A stretch of DNA of 64,000 nucleotides, from assembly GCA_013396525.1 (NCBI GenBank), contig VWYX01000278.1, positions 78,565 to 142,564 of the forward strand. Direction: 5' to 3'. The stretch is from Chaetorhynchus papuensis. Taxonomy: Eukaryota > Chordata > Aves > Passeriformes > Rhipiduridae. The translations under genes were made by a program, and so were the position numbers. The notes beneath the pieces were generated by a model. It was not told the origin of the DNA and ran no database searches. It saw only the letters and a program-made list of their open reading frames with translations. Numbering within the stretch: the first letter of the stretch is position 1; each line of letters begins with the position of its first letter. Positions 25,301 through 35,045 of the stretch are shown here, piece by piece.

Positions 25301-28300
25301 TGATTTTTGCTTGCAGTGCTTTGAGCTGATGCTCTAGCATCTGAGGCTGCAGAGAGCAGTCCCTTCTCTATGGTCCAGCAGTTTCTCTCTTCACGAAGAA
25401 TTTTGACAGGTCTCTCTAGTGCAGAACAATCGTATCTGCCCTCATTAATTATTTTGTGCAGGCCTGCAATGTCCTGCAATCAGCAGGGTCACCGAGTGAA
25501 TTGATGATAGGGAAATTATAATGCTGAGCATACAGGACAATTGCCATCTGCTGTCTAAGGTCTGTAATTTAATTAGATTGCCAAACATTCCTTTTCAGAT
25601 GAAAATGCAGGAAGCCCAGGGAACAGGGCTTGACTGGTGAGGCATCTTAGTGTGATCTTCCCCCAACCCCCACCCTTCCCAGCCCCTGCAGATTTACCTG
25701 AGCTGCCCTGAAATGATCCTGCTGCAGCACAGGCCTGACACAAATGTCCCCTTCAAGCACAGACCCACCATCTCTGCTGCAGATTCTTACACCTGCCTGT
25801 CAGCTGCCTGCTCCGATCCTGACAGTGTGTCTGAGTGTGGCCTCACCCCCTCCCCTGCTTGCTTTCCAACCCTCCGAAGTCCCCAGGGAAGATCAATCCA
25901 GCAATTACAACAGAAGGCTAATAGATGACTATGGCAAAAGTCTGTTGAAGCATGTAGTCAGGGTGGAGAGAATCTCACCAGAATCTGCTGATTTCCAGAA
26001 AGATCTAATTTTGTAGATAGGAGCAAACATCCTTACTAGGATAAGGAGTAATCTACTCCCTTAACCTGCCTTGGTTTTGTTGTTGGGAATGAGAAGGGCC
26101 CAGATGTGGGGGTCCAGAGCTGGTCCTTGGAGCAAGAAATGGTGCCTTATGTACAGCTTGCTCTAATTAAAAGAGCCCCTTCAGATCAGATTTTATTTTG
26201 AGATGTATTCACTGTAGAGTTTGGCTGACTCTGTGCTGGTCAGCTCAGGGCTGCGTGGTTGTGTTTTAGGGACAAAGGCAGTGAGGAGAAGCCAAGTTTT
26301 TCAGCAGTGGCCAAGCTGGGAAGCTTGGGAAGAAAGGAAGGAAGGAGCTGTTTTACTGGGAGCTCCTAAGCCTATAGACATACAATGTGCTGCAATGTGA
26401 TTTACACACATGCCATGATAAACCCTTCCCTTACTTCTTGGCTTGTCCATAGGGACTTCAAGAGTAAAAATGTCTTGCTGAAGAATGACTTGACGGCTGT
26501 GCTAGCTGATTTTGGACTGGCTGTACGGTTTGAACCTGGAAAACCTCCAGGGGACACTCATGGACAGGTAATCATTACCTTTAACTTTTTAAAAAGTTGA
26601 CCTTGCCCTAGCTCCTCTGGAGTGGGGGCTAATTTGTGTAGATGCATTTAATTCTCTTTGAGATACCTATTTTTTCCATAAAATCTTGTGCTCAGACATA
26701 AATTCTGAGAGCTGCTTTAATCTGTGGGAGTGGGGAGGGTGCTCAAACGCTTCTGACTGCTGTGCAGGTGAGGTCCCCCCAGCCCTGGGGTCAGGTGGCT
26801 TCCTCCTTCAGACACAGGGCTCATTGACTCTTTATTGTTTTGGTAATAAATATCCATGGAATCATAGAATCACGGAATGCCATGCTGGGAAGGACCTCAA
26901 GGGTCATCTGATCCAACCTTTCTTGACCAAAGTAAGGCAAGACAGTCCAGCTGAATCTTAGAAGTGTTTCATTTTGGAGTCCACTGCACAGACCACTTCT
27001 CTAGGCCCTAACACAAATACTAAAGCTCCTAAATATTAATGCTAATACCACAATAGAAATATTAATAATCCTAAAATTATTGTTTTTATTTTAAGAATTC
27101 AGCCAGGTTGGCTGCTTGGGTGACCTTTAGCACAGCTGGCTGTGCACTGTGTAAACAATATACTACAATTTTAGGGGTTCTTAATTTTCTGCCTTTGTGT
27201 TGCAGCAAGCAGCCCCTCATTCTGCTCTCATGCCAGGGCACAGCAAGTCCGTCATCCCCTCCTTGTGCCTCCAGGGTTTTCTGAATTCCCATCTCCAGCA
27301 CAGCCTCCCTTTTTTACCTTTATCTCAGAAGGAATGAACACTCTTCTGGGTTAGCTTTCCTCCTTTTTGTCACCTTTTTTGTGACTTTTCCAGTATTTTC
27401 CACATTTTTCCATATCCTGGCTTCACTCTGTCCCTACTGCCTCAGGTAACAGCAAGAACAGATGAGAATTTCCTTAAAGGAAATTATTACAGGTGTTTCA
27501 ATTCCCATGTTAAAAAGGTGCTTTTTCCCTTGCTGTCCTGTCTACTCTCCTACCTTATGAGCTATAAAAACATAACAATGGAGGCACTATAATGAGGACT
27601 GAATTCCCTCAAAACAAGAGCATGTCTTTTCCAAACCATGGCAAGCTAGGGCAGGGAAGAGTTTGCAGGGTTCCTGCTTTACTACTGCTGTGGATGTAGA
27701 CTTGTTTTACCCAGGGCTGTCAAACCAACACATTTTCCTACCATTCCTACCATTTCAGGATATATCAATTTTTCTCTTTTTTTTTTTTTTTGTTTTGGTG
27801 GGGGTATTTTTGTGGGGTTTTTTTGGTTTGTTTTTGTTGTTGTTGTTCGTTCAGTTTTTTGTTGGCGTTTTGTTTTGTTTGTGGGGTTTTTTTGTTGTTT
27901 TGGTTTTTTTTTTTTTGTTGGTTGGTTGGTTAATTGGGTTTTTTGGGAGGGTTGGTGTGTTTTGTTGGTTTTTTAAATCTGTCTATCTGTTTGGTTTTTG
28001 GAGGTTTTTTTTTTGAGTGAAAGAGGACTGAACTTTCAGCAATTAGGATAACCAAGTCAGACTTGACCTCAGGGTGCTCTGTGTGTCTCCAAAGAGTGGC
28101 ATTCTCTCATGCAGCGGGATGCAGACCTGCAGTGTGCCCTGAATGAGTGGCACACACGTAGCCTTGCACTTTGGCTCTCTCCTTCATGTAGGGTATCTGG
28201 ACTCGAGTGATCTTAATGAGAATCGGTGTCAGAAGAAACAGCTCCCCTTCGCTTGTTTTTCGAGCGTGGTGCCTGTTTAGCAGCAGTGGAATGAAACCAG

Positions 28301-31300
28301 CTGTCACTCACCTCCAACCAGCAGAGGCTGAGGGGCCCAAATGCAATGGCACCTTGTGTTTTGTCTCTCTAGGTGGGAACAAGGAGGTACATGGCTCCTG
28401 AAGTGTTAGAGGGAGCAATCAACTTCCAACGAGACGCCTTCCTGAGAATAGACATGTATGCAATGGGACTGGTGTTGTGGGAGCTAGTCTCCAGATGCAG
28501 AGCAGTTGATGGTAAGAATAAAGATCTTCTCTCCCTTTGTTTCAGTGTGGTTTAGTGGTCCAGAGAATGGATCTGTCTCTGTTTAAAAAAACGAAAAAAA
28601 ACAATGGCATATTTTTGTTAAAAGCAGCTAAACTGTTTTTCATTTGTTTTTTTACATAAGGTGTTACTCTCTGTAGATAATAACCTTTGCAAGGGCTCAA
28701 GTCTCAAAGTGCTTTTTACTCTGTTGGTTACCTTGCAAATTTCTGAGAATTCAGAGGGAGAAGGTGGTCCCTACAGGATGGGTGTCCTTTAGTCCTGAGC
28801 CTGCTCTGTGCCGCTCTCAGTGGCACTCTGCATTCCTGCCTGTGACCAGGGCATGCCTTGGGCTCCAGAGAAGAGTCACACAGCCAGCTTGGCTGTCACC
28901 TCACTTATGCAGGGCAGTGGGGTAGCCTGAATGGAAAGCACCTTAGTGAAATAGCAGGAACATGGGGCTGGAGGGATCTTCCTGGGTCAGCAAGCCCATT
29001 TCCCTGCTATCATAAGTCATTAGTTATTGATCTCTGACTTTTGCTGATTAAGCCCTCTCTAAGCAGTGGGCTAGGTTCAGTGTTTCATTTACAGCTTTGG
29101 AGGATCTCACTTGCTCCTGAAGGATCTAAAAGTATGAACTTCGTGGTGTCTCCTTTCTCCTTTTTTTTTTATACTAAAATGATACTGTTAAGTGGGGCAT
29201 CTTTTCTGTCCAGTTAGATCATCTGTCCTTTAGTGACCCTTGCCATGTGCAGGACAGGGAAGCAGTCATGTCATTGTAATAGCTCCAAGGCTGTTTCCTC
29301 CAACTTTTTTCTTCTTGTATAGATACGGGTGCTCTGAATATCAAGTTCATAAAACAACAGCACCTCACCTAGACTTGAAATGTTTTTGTTAGCATCACAG
29401 TAGGACTGAAGAGCTTGATTATAATTAAAATTCCTCCCCTAAGTGTATGGTAACAGAAGGTCTCTTCTTCAAAAATGTACAGTGTAACCAGGTAAAATGC
29501 TGGAGGAGCAGGGAGTTAGGAGCACAGAAGGGTAAGACCGTGGTACACAGATCTTTCATGTAGGAACTGCCCTCCTCTGTTGAGGTGCCCCAAATATCCA
29601 CTTTCATTTTTCCTGTCGTGCTTGTGATCTCCTGCCAATCCAGGCAGCTGAGATACCCCAGGTGCCCCACACAGCACCACTGAATCAGAGGGAAGGCTTC
29701 CTTTGGGATGACAGGGAGTTACACTGAGCCTCATCTGCACTTCCAGCTCAGAAGTGATGTTGTGTAAACAGCACATTTAGCTTGGAGATCACCAGTGTAG
29801 CTCTTCATAGCCTGGGTTCCTCTTGGAGGAAAAGGAAAGTCGTAAGTGACCCTGTGCCATCCACTGGAGCAAGTGTTTCGGTTTGGTTTGGTGATTGCCA
29901 TTGAGCAGACAAGAATAATGATAAGCTGGTTTAGTGATTTCATTCTTTAGAGTACTTGAATATTGTGTTGTTGGTGTCACAATTCATGACCAGATGAAGT
30001 GGTCAGCTCTTTTATTTTAGTCTGGAAAGACCTTCTTGAAATATCTCTGCTCTGGGAAGAGGTTACTTCTTGCCACTGAGAAACTGTAAGTGATGCCGTG
30101 GAGCACCCTGAGAAGCCCATCAGTTAAGCTGGGCTGCTCTTTCTGAGAAAGCATCTATGCATTGCCAAAAGCCAAATGATGTTTCAATAAGCACAAGTTA
30201 TTGCTATCATCCAGCATCTGCACTGATACTCATAACAGTTGTCTCATTCCCGTGGCCTTGGGCAGTTCACAGCCATAACTGGTATAACTAAAGCATTCAG
30301 AAATCATTTTACACTTAGGAGCTGGTACTTGGGACAAGTGCATCTGGCTCTAGTGTATCAGGGCTGACTCAAACCTATGAACAAGCCAGATCACAAAGCA
30401 AGAAATTATAAGTGTTGTACACGCTTGACCTTGCTAGTCAGTGCTAAAATGAAATTATGCTCATGCTGAAACCTTTCTCTAGGTTATTGTGTCTTGAATT
30501 GTTGTGTTAAAATGTGGGGAGGATGGGTTGATTTGCTCTTTCTATTAAAATAAATCACGGACTACCTGGCAAACTTCCTCAAGGAAGTGGTGGGATCCAG
30601 AGGCCCGGCTGAGTGTTTGGATTCGTAACTCAGCGAGGTGGAAAATGCATGGCCAGACAGGCAGCAGGGACAGCAAAGACCATTGTGCAGGAGGAATGTA
30701 AATCACATTTGTCTGCAGTGACAGGTGAATGCCAGGCTTTGTTGCAGCGGGGTGAGGTTGCTCCGGAGTCGCAGCTCACTCATGCATGGGGAGGCCGTGG
30801 CTCTGCAGAGGCCATTTCTACCCTAACCCGATTCTCTGTGTGCACCCTAGGTCCGGTGGATGAATACATGCTGCCTTTTGAAGAGGAAATAGGTCAGCAT
30901 CCATCCCTTGAGGACCTGCAAGAAGTGGTGGTTCACAAGAAGATGCGCCCCGTGTTCAAGGATCACTGGCTAAAACATCCTGTACGTGTTCCTCCTGGTT
31001 AACAGTGGAAAATTTCCTGTGTGATGGGTTATGCATTCCCGGTGTTAGAGTCAGCTCTGGGGAATGAGGGGTTGCTCAACACCTTTGTGCTCCCTTTTCT
31101 GCTTATCTCTTGCATTTAGAGACTAAACAAGCTGAATAACCAGCTAGTGCTGAATGTGGAGCATGGGGTGCTTTAGTAGGACTCCTTTAATACGGTGAAA
31201 GAATGGAAAATAAAGTCCTTTCATTAAGAAAAAGAAAACGATCCATACTACTGGAGACACACTCCTCACAAGCTAGATACCATGCAAGACTTGGAGCAGT

Positions 31301-33107
31301 TTATGGAGGAAAAATTAATTAGGTGTGAAAGCAAGCAGACAATGAAGCAAAATGCAGCGTGGGTTTCCCAGAGGTAGTTCATTTCAGGCTCACGTTTTTA
31401 ATAAAAGAGCTGACTTTTCTTAGATTGGGAAGATGAGAGATGATGATATCTCCCTGGGCTTCAGTAAGAAGTCAAATGCCTCTATTTTGACTAAACTGCT
31501 GCAGATTTGGTTAGACTCAGGTGTACTAACTAATTTCCCATAAGTTAGGGAGAGCTGCAGAAAGAGATGAGTGTTCCGCTTCAAATGAGGGTTCAAATAA
31601 GAGCTGCGGTCTTTAGGCACTGATGAATTCAGTTATTTTTGGGATATCGAGAGAAGTGATTGCAAACAAAGCAAATGGTTTCATAGTAACTGGTACAGTG
31701 CTGCCAGCTCTCACAGTTTTATCATGGGAATCATCATACTTGTTGTCTTTTAAAGCTCTAACTGCTGAAACTTGGGATTTATTTTGATATTAAAAAAAGC
31801 ACTTTTGGGGCTGGATGCGGCCAAGCCTTAGAAAGCAGATGTTTAAAAAAACCATGAAAACACATACTTTAAGTAATTCTTAAAGCTTATCTGATGGTAA
31901 TTGGAATACTGTGGAAAAAAATACTTGTAGGGGTTTTTTAGAGCATTGGCTGTGTTGAATGGACCTCCCCACCCTCTGCCAAGGTGGTGCCCATGATGCC
32001 TTAGAGATCTAGAAATAAAACAACACATTTTCGAGACAATATTAGTATAGGAGGTAATATAAAAACTGGTCTTTAATTGGAGGCTGCCAGGGGCAGATAT
32101 GGAAAAATGCCCACTCCACATAGAGCNNNNNNNNNNNNNNNNNNNNNNNNNNNNNNNNNNNNNNNNNNNNNNNNNNNNNNNNNNNNNNNNNNNNNNNNNN
32201 NNNNNNNNNNNNNNNNNNNNNNNNNNNNNNNNNNNNNNNNNNNNNNNNNNNNNNNNNNNNNNNNNNNNNNNNNNNNNNNNNNNNNNNNNNNNNNNNNNNN
32301 NNNNNNNNNNNNNNNNNNNNNNNNNNNNNNNNNNNNNNNNNNNNNNNNNNNNNNNNNNNNNNNNNNNNNNNNNNNNNNNNNNNNNNNNNNNNNNNNNNNN
32401 NNNNNNNNNNNNNNNNNNNNNNNNNNNNNNNNNNNNNNNNNNNNNNNNNNNNNNNNNNNNNNNNNNNNNNNNNNNNNNNNNNNNNNNNNNNNNNNNNNNN
32501 NNNNNNNNNNNNNNNNNNNNNNNNNNNNNNNNNNNNNNNNNNNNNNNNNNNNNNNNNNNNNNNNNNNNNNNNNNNNNNNNNNNNNNNNNNNNNNNNNNNN
32601 NNNNNNNNNNNNNNNNNNNNNNNNNNNNNNNNNNNNNNNNNNNNNNNNNNNNNNNNNNNNNNNNNNNNNNNNNNNNNNNNNNNNNNNNNNNNNNNNNNNN
32701 NNNNNNNNNNNNNNNNNNNNNNNNNNNNNNNNNNNNNNNNNNNNNNNNNNNNNNNNNNNNNNNNNNNNNNNNNNNNNNNNNNNNNNNNNNNNNNNNNNNN
32801 NNNNNNNNNNNNNNNNNNNNNAGAGTTACACACTGGGCAGTGCAGGATTTGAAAAATATAAAAGTTAAAACCTAAGGCATCAAAGGTGTTTTCTCCCCGT
32901 TGCTGTCCACAGGGCCTGGCGCAGCTCTGCGTGACCATCGAAGAGTGCTGGGACCACGACGCGGAGGCGCGGCTCTCGGCCGGCTGCGTCGAGGAGCGCA
33001 TCGCGCAGATCCGCAAATCCGTCAACGGCACTACCTCGGACTGCCTCGTCTCCATCGTGACGTCCGTCACCAACGTGGACTTGCCACCCAAAGAGTCTAG
33101 TATCTGA
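13102..33107 (+). CDS. ACVR2B: ACVR2B, activin receptor type-2B (spliced, exons 2-11; exon 1 outside window)
   Basis: Single-pass plasma-membrane receptor serine/threonine kinase that binds activins, myostatin/GDF11, Nodal and some BMPs, then phosphorylates type I receptors to start SMAD signalling. The spliced CDS joins 13102-13309, 17300-17409, 18987-19138, 20495-20638, 21734-21877, 22716-22864, 26453-26567, 28373-28511, 30851-30981 and 32913-33107. All introns are GT-AG and every phase matches, giving 494 residues plus a stop. Assuming 18 residues from exon 1, as in mammals (numbering used below), the total is 512, the usual family length. Seen: a ten-cysteine ligand-binding ectodomain (C29 to C109), a TM helix at about 137-158, a glycine-rich loop at 199-204, catalytic Lys217, HRD at 319-321, DFG at 339-341 and APE at 366-368. 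The signal peptide is missing only because exon 1 is upstream. ACVR2A is the main alternative; the C-terminal ending ESSI and overall identity favour ACVR2B. Confidence 0.97.
13310..17299 (+). other. ACVR2B intron 2
   Basis: No further exon is recognised. The intron holds one antisense CR1 copy (16478-16765), a short CTG/CAG-rich stretch at about 16771-16810 and another at about 15115-15150. Just after exon 2 (about 13380-13460) is an AT-rich block with TTAATTG and GTAATTAC words that could be conserved, but this is untested. Confidence 0.85.
16478..16765 (-). mobile_element. CR1 LINE 3' fragment (antisense)
   Basis: One of the better preserved copies: gaatggttagggttggaaag, gatcatctagttccaacccc, gatggggcatccacagcttc, gggcaacctgttccagtgcc and ctttcagtttaaagccatta appear in the order expected for the inverse of the CR1 3' region. 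Confidence 0.9.
17300..17409 (+). CDS. ACVR2B: ACVR2B exon 3: C-terminal part of ectodomain
   Basis: Acceptor ctggcacag ends at 17299 and the donor AAG|GTGAGT begins at 17410. The exon completes Arg87 and codes to residue 123, plus the first base of Val124. It carries Cys90, the CCC triplet at 102-104 and Cys109, which complete the ten-cysteine pattern of type II receptor ectodomains. If the following intron is retained, the frame reads only Gly-Glu and then TGA at 17415-17417, which would leave a soluble ectodomain. Confidence 0.97.
17472..17742 (-). mobile_element. CR1-family LINE fragment (antisense), diverged subfamily
   Basis: Begins tcatagaaacacagaatgtc, then gggagggactcacaaggatc, cgagtccaactcctg, tgtgaccacttccttgg and gtctgttccagtgcccaacc, the inverse order of a CR1 3' end but a different subfamily from the others. 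The word tctgggtgaagaa is repeated at 17655 and 17678, a small internal duplication. Confidence 0.85.
18728..18733 (+). terminator. Candidate intronic polyadenylation signal AATAAA in ACVR2B intron 3
   Basis: A canonical hexamer lies on the sense strand between the ectodomain exons and the TM exon, with a G/T-rich element about 30 bp downstream. Its use would truncate the receptor before the membrane span. Such hexamers also occur by chance, so RNA evidence is needed. Confidence 0.3.
18987..19138 (+). CDS. ACVR2B: ACVR2B exon 4: juxtamembrane stalk and transmembrane helix
   Basis: Acceptor ctttcctcacag ends at 18986 and the donor GAG|GTGAGG begins at 19139. It encodes residues 124-174: a proline-rich stalk (YEPPPPTP), a hydrophobic span at about 137-158, and the stop-transfer stretch RHRKPP. 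The last residues read VDIIED across the splice. From memory, mammals have His and chicken has Asn at the second Ile (position 173), so this may be a lineage difference. Confidence 0.96.
19139..20494 (+). other. ACVR2B intron 4
   Basis: Its main content is a sense CR1 copy (19527-19912), one of the longest in the window. The remainder shows no exon-like sequence. Confidence 0.85.
19527..19912 (+). mobile_element. CR1 LINE 3' fragment (sense)
   Basis: Reads gaatggatgcaggaggcatc, gcagccttccagtacctgaa, gggttaaaattgaaagag, gggtggtgaggccctggcac, ccctggaggtgtccaagtcc, tggaactggatgatctttaa and finally ttccaacccaaaccattcta with gatactgtga. It covers the end of the CR1 ORF2 region and the whole 3' end, but is broken and non-coding. 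Confidence 0.92.
20495..20638 (+). CDS. ACVR2B: ACVR2B exon 5: kinase N-lobe, glycine loop and catalytic lysine
   Basis: Acceptor tcctgtgcag ends at 20494 and the donor CAG|GTGAGA begins at 20639. The exon is exactly 48 codons (residues 175-222). It starts with the proline-rich DPGPPPPSP linker, followed by KARGRFGCVWKA, the ATP-binding glycine-rich loop, and VAVKIF, whose lysine is Lys217, the ATP-contacting residue. Confidence 0.97.
20639..21733 (+). other. ACVR2B intron 5
   Basis: Unique-looking sequence without repeats or exon candidates that I can recognise. Confidence 0.85.
21734..21877 (+). CDS. ACVR2B: ACVR2B exon 6: kinase N-lobe, helix C and hinge
   Basis: Acceptor ctgcttcag ends at 21733 and the donor AAG|GTAATG begins at 21878. 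The exon is 48 codons (residues 223-270). It includes WQSEREIF with the helix C glutamate, the HENLLQFIAAE strand, and LWLITAFHDK leading to the hinge. This is near-invariant among vertebrate ACVR2B proteins. Confidence 0.97.
21878..22715 (+). other. ACVR2B intron 6
   Basis: No coding content. A C-run lies at about 22581-22592 just before Gttaaat, a likely length-variable homopolymer. Confidence 0.85.
22716..22864 (+). CDS. ACVR2B: ACVR2B exon 7: kinase C-lobe helices up to HRD
   Basis: Acceptor ttctgcag ends at 22715 and the donor ACAG|GTAAAG begins at 22865. It encodes residues 271-319 plus two bases of Arg320. GSLTDYLKG follows the hinge, and GLSYLHED leads toward the catalytic loop, whose His319 is the last full codon, so the HRD motif is split by the intron. 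Confidence 0.97.
22865..26452 (+). other. ACVR2B intron 7
   Basis: No further exons. It includes short GGAA repeats (about 24616-24632 and 26332-26346), a G-rich stretch near 24149-24170, and a unique AT-rich block around 25490-25590 with TTTAATTAGATTG and homeodomain-type words that could be regulatory. The 24840-25000 region also looks non-repetitive and may be conserved; neither can be tested here. Confidence 0.8.
26453..26567 (+). CDS. ACVR2B: ACVR2B exon 8: catalytic loop and DFG motif
   Basis: Acceptor gtccatag ends at 26452 and the donor CAG|GTAATC begins at 26568. It completes Arg320 and encodes residues 321-358: catalytic Asp321, the DFKSKNVLL loop with Asn326, and LADFGLAV with the magnesium-binding Asp339. 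The proline-rich GKPPGDTHGQ follows into the activation segment. Confidence 0.97.
26861..26925 (-). mobile_element. Short CR1 3' end fragment (antisense)
   Basis: Begins with the inverted terminal repeats ggaatcatagaatcacggaa, then ctgggaaggacctcaagggt and catctgatccaacc. Only the last ~65 bp of the element remain. Confidence 0.85.
27770..28015 (+). repeat. T/G-rich low-complexity tract
   Basis: About 245 bp consisting almost only of T and G (tttgttttggtggggg, ttgttgttgttg and ttggttggttgg type words) with few C or A. In the ACVR2B pre-mRNA it would be a U/G-rich intronic tract. Confidence 0.9.
28373..28511 (+). CDS. ACVR2B: ACVR2B exon 9: activation segment, APE and helix F
   Basis: Acceptor gtctctctag ends at 28372 and the donor GATG|GTAAGA begins at 28512. 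It encodes residues 359-404 plus one base of Gly405. VGTRRYMAPEVLEG is the receptor serine/threonine kinase P+1 loop and APE motif. RIDMYAMGLVLWEL is helix F with its structural aspartate. Confidence 0.97.
28512..30850 (+). other. ACVR2B intron 9
   Basis: No repeats of known family and no exon candidates recognised. ORFs across it are short and look random. A short T-run lies at about 29160-29170. Confidence 0.85.
30851..30981 (+). CDS. ACVR2B: ACVR2B exon 10: kinase C-lobe
   Basis: Acceptor tgcaccctag ends at 30850 and the donor CCT|GTACGT begins at 30982. It completes Gly405 and encodes residues 406-448, including PFEEEIGQHPSLEDLQ and VVHKKMRP. The VF after MRP differs from the TI I recall in mammals and is consistent with a bird. 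Confidence 0.96.
30982..32912 (+). other. ACVR2B intron 10, contains the assembly gap
   Basis: Ordinary AT-rich intron sequence up to 32126, then 695 unknown bases, then 91 bp before the exon 11 acceptor. The true intron length is therefore uncertain. Confidence 0.85.
32127..32821. other. Assembly gap (695 N)
   Basis: A run of N only. Reading frames that appear to cross it are artefacts. The coding frame of ACVR2B is not affected because the phases of exons 10 and 11 join correctly. Confidence 0.99.
32913..33107 (+). CDS. ACVR2B: ACVR2B exon 11: end of kinase domain and C-terminal tail, stop
   Basis: Acceptor gctgtccacag ends at 32912; the stop TGA is at 33105-33107. It encodes residues 449-512. 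CWDHDAEARLSAGCVEERI is the conserved kinase C-terminus of type II receptors, and the tail ends in LPPKESSI, a possible PDZ-binding end. The exon is much more GC-rich than its surroundings and lies 91 bp after an assembly gap. Confidence 0.97.
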   Translation, partial: GLAQLCVTIEECWDHDAEARLSAGCVEERIAQIRKSVNGTTSDCLVSIVTSVTNVDLPPKESSI

Positions 33108-33149
33108 GTCCTGGGTCCTGGTTCACTTTTGTCTTTCCAGACTCAGCGG

Positions 33150-33312
33150 ATTTAAAAAAAAACAAACAAAAAAAGAACCGACAAGAAAAAAGTTTAAAAA
33201 AAAAACATACAAAAAAAAAAATCACAAAAATTCAACAAACCCATGAATGCAGCTGCTATTTTATCTTGACTTTTTATTATTATTGTTATTATTATTATTA
33301 TTATTTTTTTGG
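33150..33312 (+). repeat. A-rich then T-rich low-complexity pair in ACVR2B 3' UTR
   Basis: From about 33150 to 33230 the strand is mostly A with a few C and G; from about 33268 to 33312 it is T-rich with (TTA) repeats. The two halves could pair in the mRNA within 200 nt of the stop codon. Confidence 0.8.
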
Positions 33313-33506
33313 ATTGGATCAATTTTACCAGCACATTGCTCTACTGTATTAAAAAAAATGGACATTTCAGCAAGCATTCAGGTGCCGACTAATGAATGCA
33401 GAAAAGGTGCAGGTACCTCAGAACCTCAACAAACTCACTTCAGTTGTTTTTATTTTATTCAGTTTTCTGGGTTTCTCTTTATCAGTCTGTCTTCTGAGCG
33501 GAGCAT

Positions 33507-33550
33507 CTGTGACATAAGCTTCTGTGACATAAGCTTCTGTGACATACAGG
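33507..33550 (+). repeat. 15-bp tandem repeat, about 3 copies, in 3' UTR
   Basis: The unit ctgtgacataagctt starts at 33507 and 33522 as exact copies; a third, partial copy starts at 33537. Confidence 0.9.
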
Positions 33551-34938
33551 AAAACCACCTACCACCTTCGAAAACGCAATGCTGCAAACTGTGGAGGAAA
33601 CTTAAGACTGTTATATAAAGAATACACCTTCCTCAAAAACATTTTTCCCCCATTTTGGTTTTGGGTTCAGTTTCTTTTTTTATTATTTTTTTTATTTTTT
33701 TGGAAGTGAGCTTCAGAAAAAAACAGCAGATGTGTCTTTTACGGATCTAACGGGTGTCATTGTAACATGGAAAAAAAAAAAAGTAACTGGGCAGAGAATG
33801 TTAATTCTTGGTGGTAGAATTGAAGGGGGGAGCGTAGAATAGGGGTGGGGAGAGTGTCGTTGGACTTGGCAGCATTCGGGGAAACATCATTTGCTATGGA
33901 GCTACTTCTCAGGTAACCATTAGAGGAGGGGAAGGACATTTCTGGGCAGAGTACTTACAGCTGCAGAGTATGGAGAAAGCAGAGTTAAAGAGGCAGCAGT
34001 TGGAAGAAAGGCACTTGTTTCTTCCTTCAGAGTCTGGGTTTGGGCAGTAAAAGAACAAAGCAGGACTATAACTTCTATTTTTCAATTCCAGGTAGTATTA
34101 GGAAGAATTGCTTTTGAGCAATGCCATCAGGACAGGTGGGGAAGTGTGATTTCAGAAGCACTTTGGTAAAATACTGGAAGATGGGAAAATTTGTGCATCT
34201 CGTTTCAAGTGTGAGTCAGTTGAGGAAATTTGGCCTTGGGTTGGTTATCTGTCAGCCCAAGCTAACGGTGCAGATGGCGGAAAGAGGAAAAGGGTGAAAA
34301 CTGGGTATATGATTTTTTTTTTCTTTATTAATTTTGGGTTGGGAGAGTGAAAATACCTGTAGCATCCGAGAAGCCTGAGAGCTGCCTGGCTGCGGGGAGC
34401 TGAGGCAGCTCAGCAGCAGCAGTGATTCCCACAGCACCTCTCCCACTGGTTTATTTGACGCTGCTTTCTCCTTACTCTGTGATGAAACTCTTTTGTCTTA
34501 AAATGGTGCATATTCTAAAATACCGTTACTCTTATTATGCCATAAACTCGCTCTAGTCAGTGAATGTTCCTAATGCTGCTGATTCAACATTGAAATATTT
34601 TTTTAATTTGCAAAACATGCAATGTTTAAAAAAAAGAAAACTTAAAAAAAAAAAAAAAGCAAACACAAAACATACACACACACGTTACGTGGCTTCCGAG
34701 GTTTAAACTGAAAAAAAATTAAAAACTTCATGACCACAGACCACCTCAAACCAGAAATACCTCAAAATTTTCTACTTGTATGAGTTTTATTATATATTTT
34801 GTTAGTTGTGTTGTCTTGTAGTAAGTATATTTTAATGTAAGTTGGCTTTTATGACAAGGGAGTTTTAAAAAAAGAAAAAAAAGAAAAAAAGTTCCAAAAT
34901 CTTTTAGGAAGTGCTACCATTTTTTTGTTGTTTTGTTT

Positions 34939-34944
34939 AATAAA
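34939..34944 (+). terminator. Candidate proximal poly(A) signal AATAAA of ACVR2B
   Basis: A hexamer about 1.8 kb after the stop, with U-rich sequence upstream (ttgttgttttgttt) and a Pumilio-type word TGTAAATA at 34952. Possible alternative polyadenylation site. Confidence 0.4.
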
Positions 34945-35045
34945 GCACCATTGTAAATAACTGTATACAGTTGTAGAATAACTGCCTATATAAGGTACCT
35001 GGGCATTATTCACTCTTATTTGTGAAGGCTGTTTCCATTCTGTGG

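Larger units (their letters stand above)
26568..28372 (+). other. ACVR2B intron 8
   Basis: Contains a short antisense CR1 3' end (26861-26925) and a long T/G-rich low-complexity tract (27770-28015). No exon-like sequence. Confidence 0.85.

Noticed and set aside
27663..28016. 117-codon Phe/Val/Gly-rich ORF (hydrophobic protein)
   Set aside because: It is the translation of a T/G-only low-complexity tract.
32042..33091. Long ORFs on both strands across the N run
   Set aside because: They are open only because unknown bases cannot give stop codons.
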